Source of the DNA: Melastoma dodecandrum
Lineage: Eukaryota; Streptophyta; Magnoliopsida; Myrtales; Melastomataceae
Length of the DNA stretch: 64,000 nucleotides
Direction of reading: 5' to 3'
NCBI GenBank assembly: GCA_029817715.1
Contig: JARUPY010000292.1
Coordinates: 1,262,001-1,326,000 of the forward strand
Of this stretch, positions 1-8,283 are shown piece by piece (position 1 is the first letter of the stretch; each line of letters begins with the position of its first letter). Under the pieces are notes generated by a model. That model made no database searches. It was not told where the DNA came from and worked only from the letters and a program-made list of their open reading frames with translations. Both the position numbers and the translations under genes were made by a program.

Positions 1-275
1 TGACCCCGGTGCTGATGACGGCCCTGTCGGCCGGGGTGGCCCTGGTCCCGCTGCTCTACGACGCCGCGAGCCCGGGCAAGGAGATCCTGCACCCGGTGGC
101 GGTGACGATCTTCGGCGGCCTCGTCAGCGCGACGCTGCTCGACACCTTCCTGACCCCCGTCCTGTTCCTGCGCTTCGGGCGCAAGCCGCTGGAGCGGCTG
201 CGAGCCCTCCACGCCGAGGCGCCGGCCCACCCATCCCCGGACGGCGCGCGACCGCGCCCGGTCGAGGCCTACTGA
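1..275 (+). CDS. Heavy-metal efflux RND transporter, C-terminal end (partial)
   Basis: This is the last roughly 90 codons of a CusA/CzcA-type inner-membrane RND pump, which exports metal ions through a tripartite envelope complex. The gene begins before the window; the reading frame enters at base 3. The visible part has the typical last two membrane segments (VLMTALSAGVALVPLL and ILHPVAVTIFGGLVSATLL) and then the conserved DTFLTPVLFLRFGRKP end of the family, followed by a short Pro/Arg-rich cytoplasmic tail. Small periplasmic genes follow on the same strand within 30 bases, so it probably heads a metal-resistance operon. The metal (Cu/Ag or Co/Zn/Cd) cannot be told from this end. Confidence 0.85.
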   Translation, partial: TPVLMTALSAGVALVPLLYDAASPGKEILHPVAVTIFGGLVSATLLDTFLTPVLFLRFGRKPLERLRALHAEAPAHPSPDGARPRPVEAY

Positions 276-300
276 CCCGCACACCCCCTGGAGACCCGAG

Positions 301-666
301 ATGATCCTATCGAGAGTGACCCTGGCAGCCGGCCTGCTCGCCGCGACGGCGGCCTACGCCCATGAGACCGCCGGCCAGCACGGCGGCCGGGTGACGGACG
401 CCGGCAAGTTCCACGTCGAGCTCGTCGCCAAGGGCGAGACCGTCGACGTGTTCCTGTCCGACGAGGGGCAGAAGCCGGTCCCCGCGGCCGGCTTCAAGGG
501 TACGGCCATCCTCGTCGTCGGCGGCAAGCCAGCCCGCGTGCCCCTGGAGCCCGCAGACGGCAACCGCATGACCGGCAAGGCCGCAGCGCCCTTGGGTGAC
601 CGCCCGCGGGGCGCGGTGCAGCTCACCGGCCCCGGCGGCGAGACCGCCAGCGGCAAGTTCAATTGA
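301..666 (+). CDS. Small periplasmic protein of a metal-efflux operon, function unknown
   Basis: A 121-residue protein with a clear Sec signal peptide (about residues 1-20, cleavage after AAYA) and a His-containing mature N-terminus (HETAGQHGG). The rest is a compact, probably beta-rich domain with no membrane segment. It lies 25 bases after the RND pump gene and just before a DUF305 gene, so a role in periplasmic metal handling is likely from context. I do not recognise a named family. The ATG at 301 follows a purine-rich GGAGACCCGAG. Confidence 0.75.
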   Translation: MILSRVTLAAGLLAATAAYAHETAGQHGGRVTDAGKFHVELVAKGETVDVFLSDEGQKPVPAAGFKGTAILVVGGKPARVPLEPADGNRMTGKAAAPLGDRPRGAVQLTGPGGETASGKFN

Positions 667-689
667 TCCCCGCCGAGAGAGGACAACCC

Positions 690-1082
690 ATGACGAACTT
701 CCGCACCCTGATCGCCACCGCCCTTCTGTCGACCGGGCTGGCCGGCACCGCCCTCGCGCAGGGGATGCACGACCATCGCTCCATGTCCGGCAAGGCCAGG
801 GGTCGGATGAAATCCGACCCGAAGGACACCGAATCGACGAAGGGCTTCAAGACCGCCGACATGGCGATGATGAAGGACATGGACGTCCCCTACACCGGCG
901 ACGCCGACGTGGACTTCCGCACGCACATGATCCCGCACCACAAGGGCGCGGTCGCCATGGCCAAGGTCGCGCTGAAGCACGCCAAGGACCCCGCCACCAA
1001 GGCGATGGCCCAGAAGATCATCGACGACCAGACCACGGAGATCGCCGACATGGAGGCGTGGCTGAAGCGGCACGGACAGTAG
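690..1082 (+). CDS. DUF305 family periplasmic protein
   Basis: A 130-residue protein with a signal peptide (MTNFRTLIATALLSTGLAG, cleaved near ALA-QG) and a His/Met-rich helical domain. HMIPHHKGAVAMAK and DQTTEIADMEAWL are the hallmark motifs of DUF305 (ferritin-like fold), common beside copper and other metal resistance genes. The His and Met residues are plausible metal ligands. I use the ATG at 690, which has GAGAGAGGA just upstream and starts the signal peptide; a reading from 663 would add nine residues before it. It is probably cotranscribed with the RND pump gene and the gene at 301. Confidence 0.88.
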   Translation: MTNFRTLIATALLSTGLAGTALAQGMHDHRSMSGKARGRMKSDPKDTESTKGFKTADMAMMKDMDVPYTGDADVDFRTHMIPHHKGAVAMAKVALKHAKDPATKAMAQKIIDDQTTEIADMEAWLKRHGQ

Positions 1083-1297
1083 CCGGTGACTTCAGGGCCG
1101 CCGGCCCGATTCCCCCAGATGCAGGTCCCGCGTGCGCAGGAGACAGAGATGCAAGCCGCCCGCAAGGCCGTCCTTTATCGGATGGTCACCCCAGAGCACA
1201 CCTGTCCCTACGGCCTGAAGGCGAAGGACCTCCTCGAACGCAAGGGCTTCGCGGTCTGGAGTGCACCCTGTCTGACCGGACAGGCGGCGGGGTGGGT

Positions 1298-2119
1298 TTA
1301 GGCATTTCGGCTGAGGAACTCCCGGGGCGAGAGCATGCGCAGGCCGGAGTGCGGGTGAACCGTGTTGTAGTCCTCGAACCAGCCCGGCAAAAGCCGCATC
1401 ACGGTCTCGGCGTCGGGCAGGATGGCGAGGCGGGCGTAGTCGCGCTTGAGCGTCTTCACGAACGCCTCCGAGATGCCGTTGCTCTGCGGGGAACGCACCG
1501 GCGTGAACAGCAGGCGCAGGCCGAGCGCAGCAGCTGTCTGAGCGGTCTGCTTGGCGATGTAGGCGGAGCCGTTGTCGGACAGCCACTCGATCGGGTGCGG
1601 CGTCTTCGTGGCCCCGAACCTGCGCTCGACGCAGGCGATCATCAGGTCGCTCACCATCTCGCCCGAGACGCCCGCCGTGGTCGCCGACCAGGCCATGATC
1701 TCGCGGTCGCAAGCATCGATGGCAAACAGCACCCGGACGATCGCCCCGTCCCGGCAGTGCAGTTCGAGGTGGTCCGAGCACCAGCGCACGTTCGAGCGCA
1801 GGGCCACCACGGTACCGTCGTGGGTCCGGCCGGGACGGCGGGCGGTGTGCGGCGCGAGGGTGAGCCCGTTCAACCGCAGGATGCGCAGCACCCGCTTGGC
1901 GTTGACGACCGCCTCGCCGCGCGAGCGCAGCACCCGGTTCACCAACGCGGTAATGCGGCGGTAGCCGTAGCTCGGGCGGGCATCGACGATCGCGCGGATC
2001 GTGGGCAACAGCACCGCATCCTCGGGCTTGCGATAGGAGCAGCGCGGCCGGGCGGGACGGGTCAGGCGCTCGGCGAGGTGGGAGCGGGCCACGCCAAGGG
2101 TGTCGGCAACCGTCTTCAT
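1298..2119 (-). CDS. IS3-family transposase OrfB, DDE integrase (copy 1)
   Basis: The catalytic part of the transposase, probably made mainly as an OrfAB fusion by frameshifting. An internal ATG at 2119 would give a 273-residue OrfB. HTH_21 region (about 1-70: MKTVADTLGVARSHLAERL ... YGYRRITALVNR), then an rve core with the first Asp near WCSDHLELHC, the second Asp at WLSDNGSAY and the Glu at NGISEAFVKTLKRDY, followed by the C-terminal WFEDYNTVHPHSGL segment. All three acidic residues are present, so the element looks active. The protein is identical to copy 2. Confidence 0.93.
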   Translation of the reverse strand: MKTVADTLGVARSHLAERLTRPARPRCSYRKPEDAVLLPTIRAIVDARPSYGYRRITALVNRVLRSRGEAVVNAKRVLRILRLNGLTLAPHTARRPGRTHDGTVVALRSNVRWCSDHLELHCRDGAIVRVLFAIDACDREIMAWSATTAGVSGEMVSDLMIACVERRFGATKTPHPIEWLSDNGSAYIAKQTAQTAAALGLRLLFTPVRSPQSNGISEAFVKTLKRDYARLAILPDAETVMRLLPGWFEDYNTVHPHSGLRMLSPREFLSRNA

Positions 2120-2535
2120 CGCGAACCGCCGATCGGGCCGCTCCAGGAGGCGAGTGGCGAGGTCGGTTTTTTTGCGCGCGCGAGGTCGAGCGCCTCCTTC
2201 AGGATCTCGACCTCCATGGTCTTGCGACCGAGCAGGCGTTCGAGGTCGCGCACGCGCCGTTCCAGGTCGCGCACGCGGCTCGTGCCGACGACGTCCTCGT
2301 CGGCCTGCACGGCCTGATGGCCGCCCTCCAGCATGCGCCGCTTCCACGAGAACAGCAGGCTCGGCGAGAGGCCGTAGCGGCGGGCGACGAACGATACGGA
2401 CGAGCCGGGCTGCTGGCTCTCCTCGACGAAGCGGATTTTCTCAATGGTAGACCAGCGACGCCGCCGCTGAACGCCGCTCAGGATCTCGCCGTGCACTGGC
2501 GGGGCCGTCGGATCGGATGACATAGCCTTACCCAT
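2116..2535 (-). CDS. IS3-family transposase OrfA (copy 1)
   Basis: A 139-residue OrfA with an N-terminal helix-turn-helix (about residues 20-75: RRRWSTIEKIRFVEES, then SVSFVARRYGLSPSLLFSWKRR) and a C-terminal leucine-zipper-like segment (RVRDLERRVRDLERLL). It binds the IS ends and, after a -1 ribosomal frameshift at the A7 tract (T7 at 2167-2173 on the + strand), makes the OrfAB transposase. It differs from copy 2 at about 20 bases within 2199-2430. Confidence 0.92.
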   Translation of the reverse strand: MGKAMSSDPTAPPVHGEILSGVQRRRRWSTIEKIRFVEESQQPGSSVSFVARRYGLSPSLLFSWKRRMLEGGHQAVQADEDVVGTSRVRDLERRVRDLERLLGRKTMEVEILKEALDLARAKKPTSPLASWSGPIGGSR

Positions 2536-3238
2536 AGGCTTACGCCTATGCCTTCGTGAGCTATGCCGCCTGTCCGGTCAAAACGGGGTGCGGTTCACGG
2601 TCGAGGATCACTGGCTGACGACCCGCCCTGAGATCGACCGCTTCAAGGCCGAGCACGGCGTGAAGACGACGCCGCAGACCTTCATCGCCGGTGAGCGGAT
2701 CGGCGGCTACGACGACCTGCGCCGCCATTTCGGCACGGCCGCCAAAGACCCGAACATGCCGACCTACGTGCCGGTCGTCGCCGTGTTCTCGATGACCGGC
2801 TTGATGGCGCTGGCCGCGAGCTACGCCGTCTATGGCACGCCCCTGACGGTACGGGCCGGCGAGTGGTTCATCGCCTTCAGCATGTGCGTCCTGGCCATCC
2901 TGAAGCTGCAGGACGTGGAGACCTTCTCGTCGATGTTCCTGGGCTACGATCTGCTCGCCCGGCGCTGGGTGCGCTACGCCTACGCCTACCCCTTCTGCGA
3001 GGCGCTGGCGGGCGTTCTGATGGCGGCGGGCGCCCTGAACTGGCTGTCCATTCCCGTCGCCCTGTTCATCGGTACGGTCGGCGCGGCCTCCGTGTTCAAG
3101 GCGGTCTATGTCGACAAGCGCGAGATCAAATGCGCCTGCGTCGGCGGGTCGGGCAGCGTACCGCTCGGCTTCGTGTCTCTGACCGAGAACGTGATGATGG
3201 TCGCGATGGCGCTCTGGATGCTGGCGGTGCACCCGTGA

Positions 3239-3660
3239 GGGGCAACGTCGCTGCCCCGCCCGCCGCGGCTATGCTCGTCACACATCGCCATCGGACAGGG
3301 CCTGAACGGTGCCGCGCGTCGCCCTTCCTCCTCTGCGGGGGAGGGAGCGCGCGTGGGAGGCATGGACCGTCAGACTTGGCAACGAGGCGATAGTCGCAAA
3401 CCGGAGGTGTGACTCCGCTAGCCCGTACGGCAGAGTGGGAAGCGCCCGACGGTCGGGCGTTCGGCCAGGCGCTCTGAGGGAAATGGTCGCGTCGGCCGGT
3501 GCGAGTCCGCCTCGATCGTTTCACCGCGATCAACAGGGTGAGCGCTATGTCGATGTATCGATGACCAATATCGCGCATGCCATGGTAGTCTGCACCTAAA
3601 TCGGCCCGCTTTCAGATCGATCATCCTGACAGCACGAGGGGCGAAGCTCGCAAGGACAGC
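3239..3660. other. Intergenic region without a supported gene
   Basis: No reading frame here has family features or a convincing start. The only structure I see is the GC palindrome at 3322-3345, listed separately. The purine-rich stretch before 3661 serves the transglycosylase gene. Confidence 0.6.
3322..3345. repeat. Dispersed 24-bp GC palindrome, copy A
   Basis: CCCTTCCTCC-TCTGC-GGGGGAGGG matches 22 of 24 bases of the reverse complement of 24485-24508. Both can form a C-run/G-run hairpin and both are intergenic. This suggests a REP-like repeat, possibly used as a transcription terminator or mRNA stabiliser. Confidence 0.55.
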
Positions 3661-4464
3661 ATGCAGGATCTATCGCCGATCGGCGAGCGTGACTTCTGGG
3701 TACGGTCGTGCCGCAGCGCAGCCGGCAGACGTGCGCGCTTGCTCGTCAAAAGGGGCCACAGACCCGCGGTCTTCATCGGTGCGGCGTGTCTGGGCGCCGC
3801 GCTGACGATCCTTTCCCCACAACCGGAGCTAGGTGTGGCGATGCCGGTCGCCGCCGTTCCGGCTTTCCCCCAACGGCCGCCGCGCATCGTCGCGTTCATG
3901 TCCGCGGACGGCGCGACCGCCGATTTCATCCGGGTGAACCGGACGGTCGCGAACGCGGTCGCCGCGATCCCAGAGGCTGTCGGGACCCTCCAGGACACGT
4001 GGCTCAACGCCTTCTACGGTGATAAACAGCGCCTGAAGCAATTCATCGAGTACACGGCCGACGCGAGCGGCCTGCCGGTCGATTTCTTTCTGCGGCTCCT
4101 CCAGCAGGAAAGCGGGCTCGACCACCGTGCCGTGAGTCGCGCCGGGGCTCAGGGTGTCGCGCAGTTCATGCCGGCGACCGCCGCCGAGCGCGGCTTGATC
4201 GATCCTTTCAATCCGTTCGACGCGATACCCAAAGCCGCCGAGTTCCTGCGCGAGCAGCATGCGGTCTTCGGCAGCCTCGGCATGGCGGCCGCCGCCTATA
4301 ATGCGGGCCCGCAGCGCGTGAAGAAATGGCTCGCCGGCCGCGCGTCGTTGCCGCCCGAGACCAGGGCCTACGTGACCAGGATCACCGGTCGATCCGTGGA
4401 GGATTGGCGACAGGGTGGCGACAGGCTCGCAATCGCCGACCCTGCAAGGCGGGACGGCTGGTAA
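3661..4464 (+). CDS. Lytic transglycosylase (SLT domain)
   Basis: A 267-residue cell-envelope enzyme that cleaves the glycan strand of peptidoglycan between MurNAc and GlcNAc with formation of 1,6-anhydro-MurNAc. A membrane or signal-anchor segment is at about residues 37-52 (VFIGAACLGAALTILS). The SLT domain covers about 125-250: catalytic Glu150 in LLQQESGLDHRAVS, then GAQGVAQFMPATA and AAAYNAGPQRV, the classic family 1 motifs. The C-terminus carries no obvious extra binding domain. A Tra/VirB1-like role is possible, but no conjugation genes are nearby. It is monocistronic as far as can be seen, with ATG 3661 after an AAGGA. Confidence 0.88.
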   Translation: MQDLSPIGERDFWVRSCRSAAGRRARLLVKRGHRPAVFIGAACLGAALTILSPQPELGVAMPVAAVPAFPQRPPRIVAFMSADGATADFIRVNRTVANAVAAIPEAVGTLQDTWLNAFYGDKQRLKQFIEYTADASGLPVDFFLRLLQQESGLDHRAVSRAGAQGVAQFMPATAAERGLIDPFNPFDAIPKAAEFLREQHAVFGSLGMAAAAYNAGPQRVKKWLAGRASLPPETRAYVTRITGRSVEDWRQGGDRLAIADPARRDGW

Positions 4465-5009
4465 GCGCGCGTCGCGCTGCAGACCATGGCTTCGGCAAAT
4501 CTGAGACGCACCCATCACGATGCTGTCCGCGGCGGTTCGGCGTGGGTGTGCCCGCCTTCGTGGCGGGCACACTCCGCGGATGGCCGAGGCGGAAGGAGAA
4601 CACTGCGGTTCCGATGTGGCCTCCTCCCCCGGAGCCGCCCCGGCTTCTTGGCCGGGGTCCGTCGTTCCGGCGACGGGCCATGAAGACGATCCGGTTCGGC
4701 GAGGTGCCGAACATCCATGGTCCTCAGGATCAGCAGACCGGGCCAGCGGTACCTGGGCCTGCCGCCGCGGCGGCCGTCTACCAATGGCGTTCGGACGTCG
4801 CCGGTCGCCAGGGCCGCGACCTCTTCCGGCTGCACCCCATTCGCGATCGCAGCGTGGTCCCGACGGGGCCGGAGCCGGAAAGAATCCGGATCGTGAGCGA
4901 AGCCAACAGGAGGCAGCGTCGGGCGCCTCTGCCGTAAGACCGCCGCGTGGTATATCTGCGGACCGTTCGGAGAGAGGAAGCGATCCGAGAGGGTCGCGCG
5001 GAAGGGGGC
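4465..5009. other. Intergenic region with one strong hairpin
   Basis: I see no supported gene in this stretch. It contains the perfect 11-bp hairpin at 4546-4572, about 80 bases after the transglycosylase stop, and the upstream region of the cyclase gene at 5010. Confidence 0.6.
4546..4572. terminator. Perfect 11-bp stem-loop, possible terminator
   Basis: GTGTGCCCGCC - TTCGT - GGCGGGCACAC forms an uninterrupted 11-bp stem with a 5-base loop, downstream of the transglycosylase gene. There is no T-run, so it could equally be a REP-like element. Confidence 0.5.
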
Positions 5010-7013
5010 ATGAGCACGCAACGCGCCGAGCGCCGTCTCGCCGCTATCCTGGTCGCCGACATCGTCGGCTACAGTCGTATGATGGGGGCGGACGAAACCG
5101 GCACGCTCCGGCGCCTCAAGCTCCTGCGCCGCGAACTCATCGACCCGCAGATCTCCGCGGCCGGAGGCCGGATCGTCAAGACCATGGGCGACGGCCTGCT
5201 GGTCGAGTATCCCAGCCCCGTACGCGCCGTCATCTGCGCCGTTCGGATCCAGCAGGCTATGCTCGGCCGCGAGCCGCATCTGCCGCCCGAGCACCGGTTC
5301 CGCCTGCGCTTCGGCATCAATCTCGGCGACGTCGTGGCGGAGCCGGACGGCGATCTCTTCGGCGACGGCGTCAACGTGGCGGCCCGCCTCGAACCACTGG
5401 CCGAGCCCGGCGGCCTATGTGTCTCGCGCTCCGTGCACGACCAGGTTCGCGACAGGTTGCCCTATCGATTCGAGGACCGGGGCAAGCTCGCGCTGAAGAA
5501 CATCACCCGCCCCATCGGCGTCTTCGCGCTCGCGGCCGCCGCGATCGCCGCGCTGCCGCCACCCGTTGCAGATGATGAGGCCGAAGGGGAAACTGAGGAA
5601 TCGACGGGAGACGCGATCGCGAACCTTCCCGATCTGCGACCGGCCGCGACCGCTCGCAGGGTGCGGCGTGCCCTGCTGGCCGTCGGTTTGCTCGGGGCCG
5701 TCGCATCGGCCGGGGCGGCGTGGACGTGGTCACGGTCTCGCGTCACTGAACAGGCGACGGCCGCGGTCCCGCTGGCCGGCATCGTGCCGAAGACTGCGCC
5801 CGGCTTGTCGCTGGTGGTCCTGCCCTTCACCAACCTCAGCAGCGACCCGGAGCAGGAGTTCTTCGCTGACGGCTTGACCGAAGACCTGACCACCGATCTG
5901 TCGCATCTGTCCGGCAGTTTCGTGATCGCCCGCAATACGGCCTTCACGTACAAAGGCAAGGCCGTGGACGTGCGTCAGGTCGGGCGCGACCTCGGCGTGC
6001 GCTATGCGCTGGAGGGCAGCGTGCGCCGCACGGGCGAGCATGTGGTGCTGAACGCTCAGCTGATCTCGACGGAAACCGGTGCCCACCTTTGGGCCGACCG
6101 CTTCGAGGGCGAGCGCAGCCGCCTCGGCGAGTTGCAGGTCGAATTCGTCGCGCGTTTGGCCCGATCCCTCGACGTTCAACTGACCCAGGCCGAAAGCCTG
6201 CGCTCCTTGCGGGAACGGCCGAACAATCCCGACGCAGCCGATCTCGCGATGCAGGGATGGGCGTCCCTCAACAAGCCTCGCACGGCGGACAACACAGAGG
6301 CGGCGATCAGCCAGTTTGAGCGGGCAACCCAAATCGATCCGCAACTGACGACCGCGCGTTTGGGTCTCGCGAGAGCGCTCACCGTCCTTGCGGGTTCGGG
6401 CTGGAGCTCGGATCGGCTCGGAGATGTTGCGCGTGCCGAGCAGCTCGTGCAGCCCATCCTGAGAGACAATCCCGAAAATGCCGTGGCCCACTACATCATG
6501 GGTGGGATCTATCGGAGCAGGAAGCAATTCGATGACGCGATCGGTGAACTCGATCGTGCGATCGACAGCGACCCGAATTTCGCGGATGCATACGATCAGG
6601 CCGGCTTGGTCAGATTGTTGAATGGGCAATCGAAAGAAATATTTTACTATTCAGGCAAAGCCATCAAATTAAGCCCTAAAGATCCATATGTAGGCTATTG
6701 GACATTCCATATTTGCCACGGTTACAGTCATCTGGCGGAATGGGAAAAGGCTGCGGAATGGTGCAGCAAATCCATATCCTACACGCCTTATTGGGCCGCA
6801 TACATCGATCTTGCGACCGCATATGCCTGGCTGAACAAGAAGGATGATGCGGAACGCGCGGTCGCAGACCTGCTGAAGGTAATGCCTGGGTTTACCGTCC
6901 AGAAGTGGGCCAATGTCGGCTTTTCTGACAACCCCACCTTTCTGAAGGAATATCAACTCATGGTCGAGGGATTGCGGCGGGCCGGCTTACCGGAGGGGGA
7001 GGCGCCGCACTGA
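5010..7013 (+). CDS. Class III adenylate/guanylate cyclase with TolB-like and TPR region
   Basis: A 667-residue signalling protein. The N-terminal class III cyclase domain (about 8-170) has LVADIVGYSRMM, KTMGDGLLVEY and LFGDGVNVAARLE. A single membrane segment is at about 221-240. Then comes a FlgO/TolB-like domain (about 272-400: LVVLPFTNLSSDP ... FFADGLTEDLTTDLS), followed by TPR-like repeats (about 420-640). This architecture is frequent in Rhizobiales; many members keep only part of the catalytic residues, so activity is not certain. The ATG at 5010 starts the conserved MSTQRAERRLAAILVADIVG; an upstream extension to 4947 is not conserved in the family. The last third (about 6600-6960) is markedly richer in A/T than the rest. 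Confidence 0.85.
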   Translation: MSTQRAERRLAAILVADIVGYSRMMGADETGTLRRLKLLRRELIDPQISAAGGRIVKTMGDGLLVEYPSPVRAVICAVRIQQAMLGREPHLPPEHRFRLRFGINLGDVVAEPDGDLFGDGVNVAARLEPLAEPGGLCVSRSVHDQVRDRLPYRFEDRGKLALKNITRPIGVFALAAAAIAALPPPVADDEAEGETEESTGDAIANLPDLRPAATARRVRRALLAVGLLGAVASAGAAWTWSRSRVTEQATAAVPLAGIVPKTAPGLSLVVLPFTNLSSDPEQEFFADGLTEDLTTDLSHLSGSFVIARNTAFTYKGKAVDVRQVGRDLGVRYALEGSVRRTGEHVVLNAQLISTETGAHLWADRFEGERSRLGELQVEFVARLARSLDVQLTQAESLRSLRERPNNPDAADLAMQGWASLNKPRTADNTEAAISQFERATQIDPQLTTARLGLARALTVLAGSGWSSDRLGDVARAEQLVQPILRDNPENAVAHYIMGGIYRSRKQFDDAIGELDRAIDSDPNFADAYDQAGLVRLLNGQSKEIFYYSGKAIKLSPKDPYVGYWTFHICHGYSHLAEWEKAAEWCSKSISYTPYWAAYIDLATAYAWLNKKDDAERAVADLLKVMPGFTVQKWANVGFSDNPTFLKEYQLMVEGLRRAGLPEGEAPH

Positions 7014-7246
7014 AGACCATCGGGCATATCTGTGCATGCTTCGTGGGGCTTGCGTGGCAGCCGCAATGGCCCGCGCGGATTGCGCGGAGGACGCCGCACC
7101 GCGAACCGGCGACAAGCCCGCTGACCCGCCCCCCGACGTGGCACGCACCCGCGGCATATCGGTAGAGCCGCGCCCGATCGCATTACGCACGGTCCACGAC
7201 GACAGCAGCGGAACGTCAGATCGGCTGTCCGACACACCCGTTCATT

Positions 7247-7314
7247 CTGAGGCGCCGAAGCGGGGCGGCGGCCTCGAAGGAGCCCGCCTTCGAGGCCGTT
7301 CCGCCGAACCTCAG
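7247..7314. repeat. Nested palindromic (REP-like) element
   Basis: The core is a perfect 11-bp stem, GGCCTCGAAGG (7270-7280) and CCTTCGAGGCC (7287-7297), with a 6-base loop. An outer pair, CTGAGG (7247-7252) and CCTCAG (7309-7314), encloses it. It lies between two same-strand genes in otherwise empty sequence. Confidence 0.6.
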
Positions 7315-7732
7315 GAGGACGGGGTTTGCGAAGGATGACCCGATCCCCTTGCCGCCCGGTGCTGTCGTGCTCTGCCGGGCGCGCGCCGCGCTTGGACCGA
7401 CGGTCTCTCGGGCACCGAGCGACCCCATCGCGATGTCCCGATCGTCCGGGCCGTCGATCGCGGGCGCTGCGCCAGCGGGCGGCGCGGACGAGACCCTCGG
7501 CCAACCCGACGCCCGCACCCGTATTCATAGCGATGGGGGCATCTGGCGCGGGGACGCGGGCTCCACCGGTCGCGAGCGAAGCCGACGCCGGCTGCGCGGG
7601 CGATGACGAGGATCCAGCGCGTCCTGCGCGTCCCCGGCTTCGATCCGTCCCGCTCGCGACAGTCGGTCGGCGGATCGGAAGACTGGCCCGTTCAGGCTCT
7701 GACACCACCCTTGAACGAGCCCTTACTCATTG

Positions 7733-7744
7733 ATAGCTTACTAT
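7733..7744. promoter_or_regulatory. Possible MarR operator
   Basis: ATAG-CTTA-CTAT is a short inverted repeat inside the only A/T-rich patch upstream of the MarR gene at 7801. Position and symmetry fit autoregulation, but the arms are only four bases. Confidence 0.3.
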
Positions 7745-7800
7745 TTGTATTGACGCGGGGCCTGGACAGGCCGTCCACCGCCATCGACCGGGAGCGTGAG

Positions 7801-8283
7801 ATGGAAGCGGAGACCCTGCGTCAGCTTCGCCGAGCCTATACCCACACCCTTCTCCTCTCGGGGCGCCAGTGGCGGCGGCTCGCCAATGCGACCACCGAGG
7901 CACACGGCATCTCGGAAGCGAAGGCACTGCCGCTGGTTCTGATTGCCCGCATGGGTGGCGCGCCACGCCAGAATACCCTGGCGGAGGCGGTCGGCATCGA
8001 GGGGCCGTCCCTGGTCCGCCTCCTCGACCAGTTGGAGAAGGCCGGCCTTGTCGCCCGCCGGGAGGACCCATCCGACCGGCGCGCGAAGGTGCTCACCCTG
8101 ACACCGGCCGGACAGGCGGTCGTCGCCAGGATCGAGGCGGACCTCGAGCGGCTTCGGGATGCGATCTTCTCGAACGTGAGCGCGGCCGATCTGGAGGCGA
8201 GCCTGCGGGTCTTCCGGGCCCTGCACGGATCTATGGGCGCACCGGCCGATCCGGATTCATCGCGCGACGGAGCCGCGGAATGA
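7801..8283 (+). CDS. MarR-family transcriptional regulator
   Basis: A 160-residue winged-helix regulator: NTLAEAVGIEGPSLVRLLDQLEKAGLV is the recognition helix region and REDPSDRRAKVLTLTPAG is the wing with the DxRxK signature of MarR. MarR proteins usually repress an adjacent efflux operon and are released by small aromatic ligands. The gene is first in an operon; its TGA overlaps the ATG of the FUSC transporter by four bases (ATGA at 8280-8283). The start at 7801 begins the conserved core; an ORF extension to 7603 is unlikely. Confidence 0.9.
   Translation: MEAETLRQLRRAYTHTLLLSGRQWRRLANATTEAHGISEAKALPLVLIARMGGAPRQNTLAEAVGIEGPSLVRLLDQLEKAGLVARREDPSDRRAKVLTLTPAGQAVVARIEADLERLRDAIFSNVSAADLEASLRVFRALHGSMGAPADPDSSRDGAAE

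Larger units (their letters stand above)
1257..2597 (-). mobile_element. IS3-family insertion sequence, copy 1 (1341 bp)
   Basis: The ends are fixed by a 5-bp target duplication, CGGTC, at 1252-1256 and 2598-2602, and by imperfect terminal inverted repeats sharing TGACCGGACAGGCGGC. Removing the element restores the host reading frame. It carries an orfA/orfB pair joined by a -1 frameshift at an A7 tract, as usual in the IS3 family. A second copy of the same length lies at 44119-45459 in the opposite orientation. Confidence 0.95.
1149..3238 (+). pseudogene. Glutaredoxin-MauE fusion membrane protein, split by an IS element
   Basis: The gene is in two pieces, 1149-1256 (36 codons) and 2603-3238 (211 codons plus stop). 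Between them lie the 1341-bp IS and one copy of its 5-bp target duplication. Without the insert the two halves are in one frame (about 247 residues). The N-terminal part is glutaredoxin-like with the variant active site C19-P-Y-G22, which lacks the second Cys of CPYC, and a later TTPQTFIAGERIGGYDDL segment. The C-terminal part has four to five membrane segments of MauE/DoxX type, with a CAC motif near the end. In the methylamine dehydrogenase system MauE helps disulfide formation in the small subunit; here the metal-resistance neighbours suggest periplasmic thiol handling. ATG 1149 has AGGAG upstream. Loss of function is inferred. Confidence 0.85.
7014..7800. other. Intergenic region with a palindromic element and a regulator promoter
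   Basis: No reading frame is convincing. The stretch holds a nested palindrome at 7247-7314. A short A/T-rich island at about 7720-7755, with the inverted repeat ATAG-CTTA-CTAT at 7733-7744, lies about 60 bases before the MarR gene. That island is the likely promoter/operator of the efflux operon. Confidence 0.5.

Noticed and set aside
596..2317. 573-codon open frame on the plus strand
   Set aside because: It runs across the DUF305 gene and antisense to the IS transposase, with Arg/Gly-rich composition typical of a high-GC shadow frame.
3309..3599. 96-codon ORF before the transglycosylase gene
   Set aside because: It crosses the GC palindrome and has no recognisable features.
7036..7338. 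Possible small secreted protein starting MLRGACVAAAMARADCA
   Set aside because: The start looks like a signal peptide, but the frame runs through the palindromic repeat at 7247-7314 and shows no domain. I left it out.
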